From Pseudaminobacter sp040045035 (lineage in GTDB: Bacteria > Pseudomonadota > Alphaproteobacteria > Rhizobiales > Rhizobiaceae), in NCBI RefSeq assembly GCF_040045035.1, contig NZ_JBDZDS010000011.1:1-64000 (forward strand): DNA of 64,000 bases, read 5' to 3'. Shown piece by piece: positions 17,729 through 26,444 of the stretch. A program made the position numbers and the translations under genes. Below the pieces are notes generated by a model. The model made no database searches and was not told the DNA's origin. It saw only the letters and a list, made by a program, of their open reading frames with translations. Numbering within the stretch: the stretch's first letter is position 1; each line of letters begins with the position of its first letter.

Positions 17729-17986
17729 ATGACATACCATGATCCGAGACACGCTCTCACCCAGGCCGAACTCGCCCATCTCGGCGAAGGCTCCCTGGCA
17801 TATCTCCGCAAAATCGACAGCGACGAGCTGAAGGGCAAGTTCCCGAGCTTGCAGGAAATCGCCTCCGGCATGGAGATCTGGGCCTTGTTCGCCGCTAATG
17901 GACAGCCGCTACTCCTGTCGGACGCCCGCGACACCGCCATTGCCGGCGCTCTTGAAAATCACCTCACCCCGCTCGCGATCAACTAA
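17729..17986 (+). CDS. DUF1150 family protein
   Basis: This 85-residue acidic protein matches the DUF1150 family, small alphaproteobacterial proteins that often follow an hsp20 gene. The core IDSDELKGKFPSLQEIASGMEIWALFAANGQPLLLSDARDTA (in parts) includes the conserved Trp-Ala-Leu-Phe-x-Ala-x-Gly-x-Pro region. No membrane segment is seen. A strong AAAGGAGG site precedes the ATG. It probably shares the heat-regulated transcript of hsp20. Function is unknown. Confidence 0.85.
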   Translation: MTYHDPRHALTQAELAHLGEGSLAYLRKIDSDELKGKFPSLQEIASGMEIWALFAANGQPLLLSDARDTAIAGALENHLTPLAIN

Positions 17987-18002
17987 GCGGCGGCTGGCAA
18001 AA

Positions 18003-18026
18003 CGAAGGGCGGCCCTAAGGCCGCCC
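18003..18026. terminator. Terminator hairpin between DUF1150 and ptsN
   Basis: A perfect 8-bp stem, GGGCGGCC at 18007-18014 and GGCCGCCC at 18019-18026, has a four-base CTAA loop. On the minus strand it is followed by TTCGTTTTG, a modest U-rich tail, so it suits best as terminator of ptsN, but it lies between two convergent genes and may serve both. Confidence 0.6.
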
Positions 18027-18052
18027 GACGCTGAATTCTCCAAAAGATCAGA

Positions 18053-18514
18053 TCAGGCCGCGTGGGCCTGCGCATCCGAAAGCAGCGCGTGGATCGCCGA
18101 AGCGTCGCGCGTGCCGCGAATCTTGGCCACCGTGTCGGCGTCACGCAGAACGCGCGCGATGCGCGACAGCGCCTTCAGATGATCCGCGCCCGCCCCCTCG
18201 GGCGCCAGCAGCAGGAACACGAGGTCGACAGGCTGGTCGTCCAGCGCCTCGAACTCGACCGGCGACTCCAGCCGTGCGAACACGCCGGTGATGCGCTTGA
18301 CCCCCGCCAGCTTGCCGTGGGGGATGGCGATGCCATTGCCGACGCCGGTAGACCCCAGACGCTCACGCTGGAGGATGGTGTCGAACACTTCCCGCTCGCT
18401 CAAACCGGTAATGGCCGAAGCCCGTTCGGCCAGAAGCTGCAAGAGCTGCTTCTTGGAATTCGCCTTCAAGGCCGGCATTATCGCCTGAACCTCGATCAGA
18501 TCGCTCAGATCCAT
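18053..18514 (-). CDS. ptsN: PTS IIA-like nitrogen regulatory protein PtsN (EIIA-Ntr)
   Basis: PtsN is the terminal phosphate acceptor of the nitrogen phosphotransferase system, a regulatory chain that controls potassium uptake, phosphate and nitrogen metabolism rather than sugar uptake. The phosphorylated histidine is His66 in GIAIPHGKL. The 153-residue length and the start at 18514 (MDLSDLI) match the family. It lies downstream of hpf and rpoN on the same strand, the conserved order rpoN-hpf-ptsN of many proteobacteria. The start of hpf's stop is 67 bases upstream, allowing read-through transcription. Confidence 0.93.
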   Translation of the reverse strand: MDLSDLIEVQAIMPALKANSKKQLLQLLAERASAITGLSEREVFDTILQRERLGSTGVGNGIAIPHGKLAGVKRITGVFARLESPVEFEALDDQPVDLVFLLLAPEGAGADHLKALSRIARVLRDADTVAKIRGTRDASAIHALLSDAQAHAA

Positions 18515-18580
18515 GCCCAATATCCTTTCTCTGCCCGGTCGCCCGAACCCCAAATCGGTGCTCCGGCCAGGAGACGTTTC

Positions 18581-19165
18581 TTATCCCTGCGCGATTTTCG
18601 TCGTCGAAGGGTCGATCCACCCGATATTTCCGTCCGGCCTCCTGTAGACGATATTGACCTGTTCATTCCCGGCGTTGCGAAACACGAAGACCGGGCTATC
18701 CTTGGTGTCGAGCTCGATCACCGCCGACGCCACCGACATGGTCTTCAGCGGCATGGTCGTCTCCGCGACGATGGCCGGCGCGTAGTCTTCCGGCACCTCC
18801 TCCTCGTCCTCGTCCAGAGCCGCCATGACCGTATAGGCGACGTTCACAGCCGCGCCATTGCCGGCAGCCGGATAATGCGACTTCAGGCGGCGCTTATAGC
18901 GACGCAGGCGCTTCTCAAGACGCTCGGCAGCGGCGTCGAATGCCGCAGTCGGCTCCTGCGCCTCTCCGGCGGCCTGGAGCGATATACCCGTGTCGAGCCG
19001 GATCATGCAGTCGGCCGCGAAACGCGACGTCGATTTCACGACCGTGACATGTCCGGAAAACCCGCCATCGAAGTACTTGCTGATGGCCTCACCGATCCGA
19101 TCCTCGATGCGCAGACGGAACGCATCGCCGATATCCATGTGCTTTCCCGAAACGCGTAGAGTCAT
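18581..19165 (-). CDS. hpf: Ribosome hibernation promoting factor, long form
   Basis: The long form of HPF dimerises 70S ribosomes into inactive 100S particles in resting cells. The N-terminal RaiA-like domain covers about residues 1-100, beginning MTLRVSGKHMDIGDAFR and containing basic helix residues (RLEKRLRRYKRRLKSH) that contact rRNA. After an acidic linker (EDEEEVPEDY) the C-terminal dimerisation domain is at about 135-190, with the conserved SPVFVFRNAGNEQVNIVYRR stretch. The length of 194 residues matches the long form. It follows rpoN and has its own candidate promoter in the 244-base gap. Confidence 0.93.
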   Translation of the reverse strand: MTLRVSGKHMDIGDAFRLRIEDRIGEAISKYFDGGFSGHVTVVKSTSRFAADCMIRLDTGISLQAAGEAQEPTAAFDAAAERLEKRLRRYKRRLKSHYPAAGNGAAVNVAYTVMAALDEDEEEVPEDYAPAIVAETTMPLKTMSVASAVIELDTKDSPVFVFRNAGNEQVNIVYRRPDGNIGWIDPSTTKIAQG

Positions 19166-19345
19166 CTGAAAACTGACCTTCCTGCTCAGACTTCACATTC
19201 TTTCGAGTTTATACCCGTGGTGGGCGCACACAAGGTTCACGGCGGATCTCACGCCGAATTTAAGCCTGAACTTTCCGCTTAATCACAAGCCGTCTCCAGA
19301 CGGAGCATCTATTCCCGGGCAACCGCCCCTTTCCTTGCGGGCGGG

Positions 19346-19374
19346 CTTCTAGTCACTTCCCCAGAGCTTGTCAA
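19346..19374 (-). promoter_or_regulatory. Candidate sigma-70 promoter for hpf
   Basis: On the minus strand TTGACA (19374-19369), a 17-base spacer and TAGAAG (19351-19346) make a good housekeeping promoter. A start near 19338 would give hpf a leader of about 170 bases, which holds a hairpin CCGTCT-CC-AGACGG at 19290-19303. A further hairpin CACCCC-CGC-GGGGTG at 19391-19405 lies just after the rpoN stop and may separate the two transcripts. Confidence 0.5.
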
Positions 19375-19409
19375 TGAAGGCCCCAACGGGCACCCCCGCG
19401 GGGTGTGAA

Positions 19410-20930
19410 TTACCGTCCGGCGGCGGCCAGCGCCCGCTTCTCGCGCCGGCGCTGCACCGACGAGGGAATGTTCATACTTTCCCGATACTTGGCGACGGTG
19501 CGCCGGGCGATGTCGACGCCCTCCCGCTGCAGGATATCCACAATCGCGTCGTCGGACAGAACTTCGCTCGGCTGCTCCTCGGCAATGAGCTGCCGAATGC
19601 GGTCGCGCACTGCTTCGGCCGAATGGGCGTCGCCCTCGCCAGCCGAAGCGATCGCAGCGGTAAAGAAATAACGGAGCTCGAAAACCCCGCGCGGAGTGAG
19701 CATGTACTTATTGGAGGTGACCCGGCTGACCGTCGATTCATGCATGCCGATGGCCTCCGCAACGGTGCGCAGGTTGAGCGGACGCAGGTGCCTGACACCA
19801 TGCATTAGGAAGGCGTCCTGTTGGCGCACGATCTCGGACGCGACCTTCAGGATGGTCTTGGCGCGCTGGTCGAGGCTGCGGGTCAACCAGCTGGCATTCT
19901 GCAGACATTCGGCCAGGAAATCCTTCTCGGCCTGATCCTTCGCCTGGGCCGAAACCTGGGCGAAATAGACGTTGTCGACGAGCACGCGCGGCAGCGTTTC
20001 GGGATTCAACTCCACCGCCCACCCGCCATCGCCGGCGGCCCGCACCTCCACATCGGGTACGATGGTATCCGCGCTGCCACCGGAAAAGGCCATGCCGGGC
20101 CGCGGATCGAGGCGCCGGATCTCGGCCATCATGTCCACGAGGTCCTCTTCGTCGACGCCGCAGAGCTTTTTCAAGGCGTGGAAGTCACGGCGGGCGAGCA
20201 GGTCGAGATTGTCGAGCAATGCGCGCATCGCCGGGTCGAGCCGGTCCTTGCGGGCGAGCTGGAGCGCCAGGCATTCGGCCAGGTCGCGTGCGAAAAGACC
20301 CGCAGGATCAAAGGTCTGGCAGGTCCGAAGGACGTCGAGGACAGCCGCTTCGCCCGACCCTAGGCGCGTGCCGATCTCCGTCACGTCGGCGCGCATGTAG
20401 CCAGCTTCGTCGAGCGCGTCGGCCAGATCGTGCGCGATCAGCCGCACCGACGGGTCGACGAAAGCAAACGCAATCTGTTCGCCCACATGATCGCGCAGCG
20501 TCACCGTTGCCGCGAACATGTCCTCCATATCGAAGTCGCTGCCGCCGGAAGGTCCCGCCCCCATACCGGCCGATTTCCACTGCGCGGCGAGATCAGGGCC
20601 AAGCCTCTCGGCAACACCGGGATCGTCGGGAAAGACATTCTCCAGCGAACTGTCGAGTTTCTCCGACATGGCCTCGGCGCTCCAGGCCACGTCCGTCCCA
20701 ACCCAATCCTCGCTGACCTCAGGTGCGGCCTCCGCCCTTTCCGGCACTTCGCCGGCCACTTCGTCGCGCTGCTCGGCACGATCCAGAAGCGGATTGCGTT
20801 CGATCTCCTCGTCGACGAAGCGCTCGAGTTCGACATGAGTCATCTGCAGCAGACGGATCGATTGCATCAGCTGCGGCGTCATCACCAACGACTGCGACTG
20901 CCGAAGCTGCAATTTGGCCGCAAGCGCCAT
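19410..20930 (-). CDS. rpoN: RNA polymerase sigma-54 factor RpoN
   Basis: RpoN directs RNA polymerase to -24/-12 promoters of nitrogen and other specialised genes and needs enhancer-binding activators. The 506-residue protein shows the three usual regions: a Gln/Leu-rich region I at about residues 5-50 (KLQLRQSQSLVMTPQLMQS), an acidic region II at about 60-110, and the core-binding and DNA-binding region III. The RpoN box ARRTVAKYRE, which contacts the -24 element, is at residues 475-484. The gene sits between lptB and hpf, the standard place in alphaproteobacteria. Confidence 0.96.
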   Translation of the reverse strand: MALAAKLQLRQSQSLVMTPQLMQSIRLLQMTHVELERFVDEEIERNPLLDRAEQRDEVAGEVPERAEAAPEVSEDWVGTDVAWSAEAMSEKLDSSLENVFPDDPGVAERLGPDLAAQWKSAGMGAGPSGGSDFDMEDMFAATVTLRDHVGEQIAFAFVDPSVRLIAHDLADALDEAGYMRADVTEIGTRLGSGEAAVLDVLRTCQTFDPAGLFARDLAECLALQLARKDRLDPAMRALLDNLDLLARRDFHALKKLCGVDEEDLVDMMAEIRRLDPRPGMAFSGGSADTIVPDVEVRAAGDGGWAVELNPETLPRVLVDNVYFAQVSAQAKDQAEKDFLAECLQNASWLTRSLDQRAKTILKVASEIVRQQDAFLMHGVRHLRPLNLRTVAEAIGMHESTVSRVTSNKYMLTPRGVFELRYFFTAAIASAGEGDAHSAEAVRDRIRQLIAEEQPSEVLSDDAIVDILQREGVDIARRTVAKYRESMNIPSSVQRRREKRALAAAGR

Positions 20931-21102
20931 GATGATGAACTCTACGACCCCGCTTCACCCGCAACGGACAGCTGCAGGCGGATTTCAACCGACCACAGTG
21001 AAACTGGCCCGACTTTTGCTTGTCAAGGAAAAGCCGGCGCAAGCTCAAAGTTGTAGCCCGAAAATGGTGCACGAAACGTCACGCCGCCGGCTGGCGATCG
21101 GG

Positions 21103-21918
21103 TCAGAGGGTGAAGCCTTCGCCGAGATAGAGACGGCGCACATCCTGATCGGCGACGATATCCGAAGCCGAACCATGCTTCAGGATTTCGCCCGCATGGA
21201 TAATGTAGGCGCGATCGATGAGGCCCAGCGTCTCGCGGACATTGTGGTCGGTGATGAGAACGCCAATGCCGCGCTTGGTCAGGTGCCGTACGAGTTGCTG
21301 GATGTCGGAGACGGCGATCGGATCGACGCCCGCGAAAGGCTCGTCCAGCAGCATGTAATTGGGACGGCTCGCCAGCGCGCGGGCGATTTCGAGGCGCCGC
21401 CGCTCGCCGCCAGACAGGGCGATCGCTGGCGACTTGCGCAGATGCGCAATGTGGAACTCGTCAAGCAGGGAGTCGAGATTGCGCTCGCGCTCCTTGCGGC
21501 TCTTCTCGACGACTTCGAGCACCGCGCGGATGTTGTTTTCCACGCTCAGCCCGCGAAAGATCGATGCTTCCTGCGGCAGATAGCCAACACCCAGACGGGC
21601 GCGCCGATACATCGGCATCGAGGAGACGTCGAAGCCATCGATCTGGATCGAGCCCTTGTCCACCGGCACAAGGCCCGTGACCATGTAGAAGCAGGTGGTC
21701 TTGCCCGCACCGTTGGGGCCAAGCAGCCCGACAGCCTCGCCGGCCCTCACGCCCAGCGACACGCCGTTGACGACGGTCCGGCCCTTGTAGGCCTTGGTCA
21801 GGCCCTTCGCGATCAGGGTTCCCTTGAGGTTGCCTGCATCCTTGCGCAAGGCGGGTGCTGCCGGAGTTGGCCGCAAGCGCCCGGACAGGCGCGACAAAAG
21901 CGATGGGCGTTGCTGCAT
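21103..21918 (-). CDS. lptB: LPS export ABC transporter ATP-binding protein LptB
   Basis: LptB is the cytoplasmic ATPase that powers lipopolysaccharide extraction by LptB2FG. The 271-residue protein has Walker A GPNGAGKTT, the Q-loop region, signature LSGGERRRLE, Walker B followed by DEPFAGVDP and the switch histidine in ITDHNVRETL, all intact and typical of LptB. An N-terminal extension of about 40 residues is common in rhizobia. The ATG at 21918 overlaps the lptA stop in a TAATG junction, supporting this start and translational coupling. LptF and LptG genes are not in this window. Confidence 0.95.
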   Translation of the reverse strand: MQQRPSLLSRLSGRLRPTPAAPALRKDAGNLKGTLIAKGLTKAYKGRTVVNGVSLGVRAGEAVGLLGPNGAGKTTCFYMVTGLVPVDKGSIQIDGFDVSSMPMYRRARLGVGYLPQEASIFRGLSVENNIRAVLEVVEKSRKERERNLDSLLDEFHIAHLRKSPAIALSGGERRRLEIARALASRPNYMLLDEPFAGVDPIAVSDIQQLVRHLTKRGIGVLITDHNVRETLGLIDRAYIIHAGEILKHGSASDIVADQDVRRLYLGEGFTL

Positions 21919-22502
21919 TACGGTTTCTGATTTCCAGGCACGGAACCCGGCGTGATCGACATCATGACACGGCCGTTGCCGGTCTCGCCCTTCTGGCAAC
22001 CTTCGACCTGAGCCTGGCCACTTTTCATGTCGGCCGTCAGCCTGCAGCCTACAAGCACGTTGGTTCCTTCCGAAAGAACCACTTCCTTGCCAGACAGGAC
22101 CAGCACCTCGGTTTTCATGTCGAAGGTACCGCGATCGCCGGTGGCAACCTGGGTGTTTGACTTCACGTAGACTTTGTCGTCGACTTCCAGCCGATCGATG
22201 TTGGCCGAGCCGGTGGCCGCCGAGCCGTCGCCCCTGACATAGTAGACGGTCATCTTGCCCGCCTTCAGCAGCGTCGGCCCCTGAACGACCGTGACATTGC
22301 CGCTGAAGATCGCGACATTGTCGGCTTCGCGGACCTCGAGCTTGTCGCTCTCGATCTGGATCGGCTCCTTGCCCGAAAGGCTCAGGCCCGTCAGGCGGCT
22401 CTGAGCCTTGTTGTCCTGAGCGAAGCTCTGTGCGGGAGCAACGGCGAGAAGCGCCAGCCCCAAGGCCGCACGCATCGGCAGCCGATTATCACTGAACCAC
22501 AT
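21918..22502 (-). CDS. lptA: LPS transport periplasmic protein LptA
   Basis: LptA forms the periplasmic bridge that carries lipopolysaccharide from LptC to the outer-membrane LptDE complex. The 194-residue precursor has a signal peptide of about 28 residues ending in AQSFA-QD. The mature part is the repeated beta-jellyroll of the OstA/LptA family, with patterns such as PIQIESDKLEVREADNVAIFSGNV. It overlaps lptC by 14 bases and lptB by one base, so the three genes make one tightly coupled operon. Confidence 0.93.
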   Translation of the reverse strand: MWFSDNRLPMRAALGLALLAVAPAQSFAQDNKAQSRLTGLSLSGKEPIQIESDKLEVREADNVAIFSGNVTVVQGPTLLKAGKMTVYYVRGDGSAATGSANIDRLEVDDKVYVKSNTQVATGDRGTFDMKTEVLVLSGKEVVLSEGTNVLVGCRLTADMKSGQAQVEGCQKGETGNGRVMMSITPGSVPGNQKP

Positions 22503-23205
22503 ACTCGCCTCCGCCCGCGTCCTGTCCAGCCTTTAACCGGCCGGGGTCAATGTTCATGCGCACCCGCTTCTCGAACACCAAAACCTTACCATTTTCAAGG
22601 ATTGTCATCGAATCCGAGGTAATCTTGGCACCCTGAAGCTGGATGTCGATGGGATCGTCCGTCTTCATTCCGCCCTGGCCAATGTCCAGATAGGCCGATT
22701 GCAGCTTCGCAACCATGCCATTGGCCGTAGTGATGGTCATCTCGCTGGTGATGTCGAGAGTGTTGTTGTCGCGATCATAGACACCATGCGGAGCGTCGAC
22801 CATCGCCCAATTTTCCGCATCGATCGGCAGCTTGGCGGCGATCCCCTCGAGCTGGACGACACCTTCGCTCTTCAGATCCTGGATCGCACGAGACGCGCTC
22901 ATCTTGTAGGGCCGATTGTCCTTGGTGAAGCCCTCGAGCTTGGGATTGGCCATTACCAGCTTGCCGTTGGAATAGGCCGAGCCGTCGGTCTCCACGGCCA
23001 CAGCCGCGGGGCGCGCCATATAGGAATAGCCGACGAAGCCGACCGCCATCAGAACGGCCAGGACAGGCAGCGCGCCCTTGAGAAAGCGGACCCGGTAGGA
23101 ATGCCGCCGCGCGCGCTCGAACGCCGTGCGAAGCTGCGGGCTCGCTCCGCCCGCCGAACTCGCGAACGGAAACTCACCGCTGGTCGTTTCTATCGGTCGC
23201 GCCAA
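22489..23205 (-). CDS. lptC: LPS export system protein LptC
   Basis: LptC is a single-pass inner-membrane protein that receives lipopolysaccharide from LptB2FG and hands it to LptA. The 238-residue product has a cytoplasmic N terminus with many arginines, one transmembrane segment at about residues 45-64 (GALPVLAVLMAVGFVGYSYM) and a periplasmic jellyroll domain with alternating strands ending in the LVFEKRVRM region. It starts the lptC-lptA-lptB operon. Its promoter should lie in the 400-base intergenic region upstream. Confidence 0.9.
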   Translation of the reverse strand: MARPIETTSGEFPFASSAGGASPQLRTAFERARRHSYRVRFLKGALPVLAVLMAVGFVGYSYMARPAAVAVETDGSAYSNGKLVMANPKLEGFTKDNRPYKMSASRAIQDLKSEGVVQLEGIAAKLPIDAENWAMVDAPHGVYDRDNNTLDITSEMTITTANGMVAKLQSAYLDIGQGGMKTDDPIDIQLQGAKITSDSMTILENGKVLVFEKRVRMNIDPGRLKAGQDAGGGEYVVQ

Positions 23206-23608
23206 CTTACTGCCTTCTGCTGTCCGGCATCCATGCCGGTTTGGTTGCCATTGCGAGTATCCCGTCCCGCGCGGGAAGCATCAAACAATTGAAAGCCACA
23301 AAATTGTGGCCTTATGTCTCAACAATATCCGCACATGCCAACAGACTGGCTCCCAGTCTGGAAGAATGTTGATCAAATTCCATCGAATACAAGCCCGCCC
23401 GGTCGATTCATCACATGACGACCGTCCCAGCCTCCGATGGAACCACCCAAGCTCCCTCGGGTTACACAGCAATATGGTTACTTTTGGGTGAAAATTCAGC
23501 CTTTTCGGCTAACCAACCTGCCCGACGGCTGCTTTTGGCCTATGAAAGCGGGTAGCGGTGGCGTGCCGCTTGGACTAGAAACGACCTTCCCGCGACCACG
23601 AGGCCAGT
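23206..23608. other. Structured intergenic region between lptC and sppA
   Basis: These 403 bases separate divergent lptC and sppA and hold no gene I can support. Two clean inverted repeats occur: GCCACAA-AA-TTGTGGC at 23295-23310 and CAGACTGG-CTC-CCAGTCTG at 23342-23360. A short stem AGCC/GGCT near 23500 follows. The region must contain promoters for both operons; a small RNA is possible but no clear terminator is seen. Confidence 0.4.
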
Positions 23609-24565
23609 ATGGTTATGAGAGCCGACGACACGATCGACCGCCGCCATTTGCGGCGCAAGTTGACCTTCTGGCGCATCGTTTCCATCCTCATTGCCGCTAT
23701 CGGCATCGCATTCGCCTCCATGTGGCTCTATGGCGGTGAACTGGGCACGAGCGCCAGCCACATCGCCAAGGTCTCGATTGACGGCACCATCACTGAAGAC
23801 GAGGAACTCCTCCAGCGCCTCGACAAGATTGGCAAGTCGACGTCGGTGAAGGCGCTGATCCTGTCGATCGATTCGCCCGGCGGAACCACCGCCGGCGGCG
23901 AGGCGATCTTCGACGCAGTCCGCCGAATCGCCGCTGAAAAGCCTGTCGTGGCCCAGGTCGGGACGCTGGCGGCCTCCGCCGGCTACATGATCGCCACCGC
24001 ATCCGACCACATCGTCGCGCGCAAGACCTCGATCGTCGGCTCGATCGGCGTCCTGGTGCAGTATCCCGACGTCAGCGGGCTCATGGACAAGCTCGGCGTC
24101 AAGCTCGAAGAGATCAAGTCATCGCCGCTGAAGGCTGAGCCCTCCCCCTTCAAGCCGACCTCGGATGCGGCGCGCGCCATGATCCGCTCGATGATCCTCG
24201 ACAGCTACGACTGGTTCGTCGGCCTCGTGGAGGACCGTCGGCCGCTGACGCGGGCGGAAGTGGTGGCGCTTGCCGACGGCTCGGTGTTCACCGGCCGTCA
24301 GGCGCTGGAGAAGAAGCTGGTGGACGAACTGGGCGGAGAGACGGAGGCAGTGGCCTGGCTGGCCTCGCAAGGCGTGGACGAGAAACTCAAGGTCATCGAG
24401 TGGAAGCCCCGGGGCGGCGGCGCCGCCAGCCTGCTGCTCGGCGGCTCGGTGGGCGGAATGGTGGGCCAGGCGCTTGGCATTCCCAACACCAGCGACGACC
24501 TCATGCGCAAGATCGGAGCCGAGCGCTTGTTGCTTGACGGTCTCGTGTCGCTCTGGCACCCTTGA
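23609..24565 (+). CDS. sppA: Signal peptide peptidase SppA (short form)
   Basis: SppA is a membrane-bound serine protease that digests cleaved signal peptides. The 318-residue protein is the short form with a single protease domain. It has one transmembrane segment at about residues 22-42. The catalytic serine is Ser123 in TLAASAGYM and the general-base lysine is Lys175 in the SSPLKAEPSPF motif. The start at 23609 has a GAGG site; an ATG two codons later is possible. The ihfB gene follows after 77 bases in the same direction, as in many alphaproteobacteria. Confidence 0.93.
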   Translation: MVMRADDTIDRRHLRRKLTFWRIVSILIAAIGIAFASMWLYGGELGTSASHIAKVSIDGTITEDEELLQRLDKIGKSTSVKALILSIDSPGGTTAGGEAIFDAVRRIAAEKPVVAQVGTLAASAGYMIATASDHIVARKTSIVGSIGVLVQYPDVSGLMDKLGVKLEEIKSSPLKAEPSPFKPTSDAARAMIRSMILDSYDWFVGLVEDRRPLTRAEVVALADGSVFTGRQALEKKLVDELGGETEAVAWLASQGVDEKLKVIEWKPRGGGAASLLLGGSVGGMVGQALGIPNTSDDLMRKIGAERLLLDGLVSLWHP

Positions 24566-24642
24566 AAATCCTAAGGGCCGGCTTAAAAACAAATAAAATC
24601 ATACGCATACTTTCACCGAACCATTTGGCGGGGACCGCGCTC

Positions 24643-24927
24643 ATGATCAAATCCGAACTTGTGCAGATCATTGCCTCTCGCAATCCGCATCTGTTTTTGC
24701 GAGACGTGGAAAATATCGTCAACGCGATCTTTGACGAGATCACGGACGCGTTGGCCGAGGGCAACCGCGTGGAACTGCGCGGCTTCGGCGCGTTCTCCGT
24801 GAAGAACCGTCCGGCCCGGACCGGGCGCAATCCAAGGACCGGCGACTCGGTCGAGGTGGAGGAGAAGTGGGTTCCCTTCTTCAAGACCGGCAAGGAGTTG
24901 CGCGAGAGGCTCAACGCCAGCAAATAA
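24643..24927 (+). CDS. ihfB: Integration host factor subunit beta
   Basis: IhfB pairs with IhfA to form a DNA-bending protein that acts in sigma-54 transcription, recombination and replication. The 94-residue protein has the standard HU/IHF fold, starting MIKSELVQIIA and carrying the GRNPRTGDSVEV DNA-intercalating arm whose proline (Pro in RNP) is conserved. The ATG at 24643 gives the family N terminus; the frame is open upstream but that part is not conserved. A hairpin AGGTGCG/CGCACCT at 24931-24956 lies right after the stop and may reduce read-through into lapA. Confidence 0.95.
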   Translation: MIKSELVQIIASRNPHLFLRDVENIVNAIFDEITDALAEGNRVELRGFGAFSVKNRPARTGRNPRTGDSVEVEEKWVPFFKTGKELRERLNASK

Positions 24928-24980
24928 TAAAGGTGCGCACTACCGTCGCCGCACCTGCGCCGGCCGCATTGGAATAACAC

Positions 24981-25307
24981 ATGCTCAACCGCTTCCTGCT
25001 CATCGTGGTCTTCGTGCCGCTTGCCATCATCCTGATCGCGCTGGCGGTGGCCAACCGCGCGCCGGTGGCATTCACGCTTGATCCGTTCAACCCGGGCAAC
25101 CCCGCGCTGACGATGGAGATGCCGCTGTTCGTTCTTTTGTTTGCGGCACTGGCTCTAGGCGTGATCGTGGGCGGAGTGGTCACCTGGTTCAGGCAGGGCC
25201 GCTACCGCAAGCTGGCGCGAGTACGGGGCCAGGAACTGCAGATCCTGAGCGAAGGCACGCCACGCCAGCCAGCCGACAAGGCCGGCCTTCCCGCCGCCAA
25301 GCCCTGA
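24981..25307 (+). CDS. LapA domain-containing membrane protein (DUF1049)
   Basis: The 108-residue protein has two transmembrane segments at about residues 4-24 and 45-68, with the second followed by a cytoplasmic Arg/Lys-rich helix, the pattern of the LapA (lipopolysaccharide assembly protein A, DUF1049) family. In enterobacteria LapA works with LapB in controlling lipopolysaccharide synthesis; no LapB is adjacent here. It follows ihfB by 53 bases, an order common in proteobacteria. Confidence 0.8.
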   Translation: MLNRFLLIVVFVPLAIILIALAVANRAPVAFTLDPFNPGNPALTMEMPLFVLLFAALALGVIVGGVVTWFRQGRYRKLARVRGQELQILSEGTPRQPADKAGLPAAKP

Positions 25308-25352
25308 AACCCGCGGGCGACGGACGGCCTGCTTCATCGACGAGGTGCAGCA

Positions 25353-26324
25353 ATGAAGATGATTTCGGCTGCCGAGGTCGACAAGGCCCTGACCTTTCCT
25401 GGCCTTGTGGAGACGCTGCGCCGGGTTTTCCGTGACGGCGCCATCCAGCCGGTGCGCCATCATCACACGGTCGAGCGGCCGACAGGTGCCGCCTCCACGC
25501 TGCTGCTGATGCCGGCCTGGACGGACTTCAGCGCAGGCGGCGCAAGCGGCAACGGCCATATCGGTGTGAAGATCGTGACGGTTTCGCCCGACAACAACGC
25601 CATCGGCAAGCCGGCGGTGATGGGGCTTTATCTTCTGCTTGACGGTACGACGGGCGAACCGCAGGCGCTGATCGACGGGCAGCGGCTGACGCAGTGGCGC
25701 ACCGCCTGCGCCTCGGCGCTCGCCGCCAGCTATCTCGCCCGCGAGGACGCTTCCCACCTCGTTGTCGTCGGCGCGGGCGCGCTGGCGCCGTTCCTGGCTC
25801 AGGCGCATGCGGCGGTACGACCAATCAAGAAGGTCAGCATCTGGAACCGCACCCACACGAACGCCGAAACCGTCGCCACCGAGCTGCGCGCCAAGGGCTT
25901 CGACGCCAGTGCCGTGCAGGACCTCGACGCGGCAATCGCGACGGCCGACATCGTCTCCTGCGCCACCATCTCGACCACGCCCTTGGTCACGGGCGCACTG
26001 CTCAAGCCCGGCACGCATCTCGACCTGGTCGGCGCCTTCACGCCAGAAATGCGCGAGAGCGACGACGAGGCGATCCGCCGTGCCCGCGTTTACGTCGACA
26101 CCCGCGCCGGCGCGACCAAGGAGGCCGGCGACATCGTGCAGCCGCTGGCTTCCGGCGTGCTCAAGAGCGAAGACATCGTGGCCGATTTGCACGAGCTAGC
26201 CCAAGGGCAGAAGCTGGGCCGCCGTAGCGCCGACGAAATCACGCTGTTCAAATCGGTGGGTGCCGCGCTGGAAGATCTCGCGGCGGGGATTGCGGTTTAC
26301 GAGCAGCAATCGCAGGCACAGTAG
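25353..26324 (+). CDS. Ornithine cyclodeaminase/mu-crystallin family protein
   Basis: The 323-residue protein belongs to the ornithine cyclodeaminase/mu-crystallin superfamily of NAD(P)-dependent enzymes, which includes ornithine cyclodeaminase, alanine dehydrogenase and imine reductases. The substrate-binding Arg/Lys region is near GVKIVTVSPDN, the conserved DGQRLTQWRTACASALAA segment is present, and a Rossmann-like stretch VVVGAGALAPFLAQAH begins at about residue 132. The usual GxGxQA motif reads GAGALA, which is common outside true ornithine cyclodeaminases, so the exact substrate is open. It has a candidate site AGCAATG only weakly like a ribosome site. Confidence 0.8.
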   Translation: MKMISAAEVDKALTFPGLVETLRRVFRDGAIQPVRHHHTVERPTGAASTLLLMPAWTDFSAGGASGNGHIGVKIVTVSPDNNAIGKPAVMGLYLLLDGTTGEPQALIDGQRLTQWRTACASALAASYLAREDASHLVVVGAGALAPFLAQAHAAVRPIKKVSIWNRTHTNAETVATELRAKGFDASAVQDLDAAIATADIVSCATISTTPLVTGALLKPGTHLDLVGAFTPEMRESDDEAIRRARVYVDTRAGATKEAGDIVQPLASGVLKSEDIVADLHELAQGQKLGRRSADEITLFKSVGAALEDLAAGIAVYEQQSQAQ

Positions 26325-26444
26325 CGGCGGACGCAGGCAAGTCCCCTTCCACACAGGCGTGCCGGCTCCGGCCGATCACTTGCGCTTTTGTTGCACCGCC
26401 CGGTGGGCTGTGGCAGAAGCGCGGCTGCCATAACTGGAGTGTGC

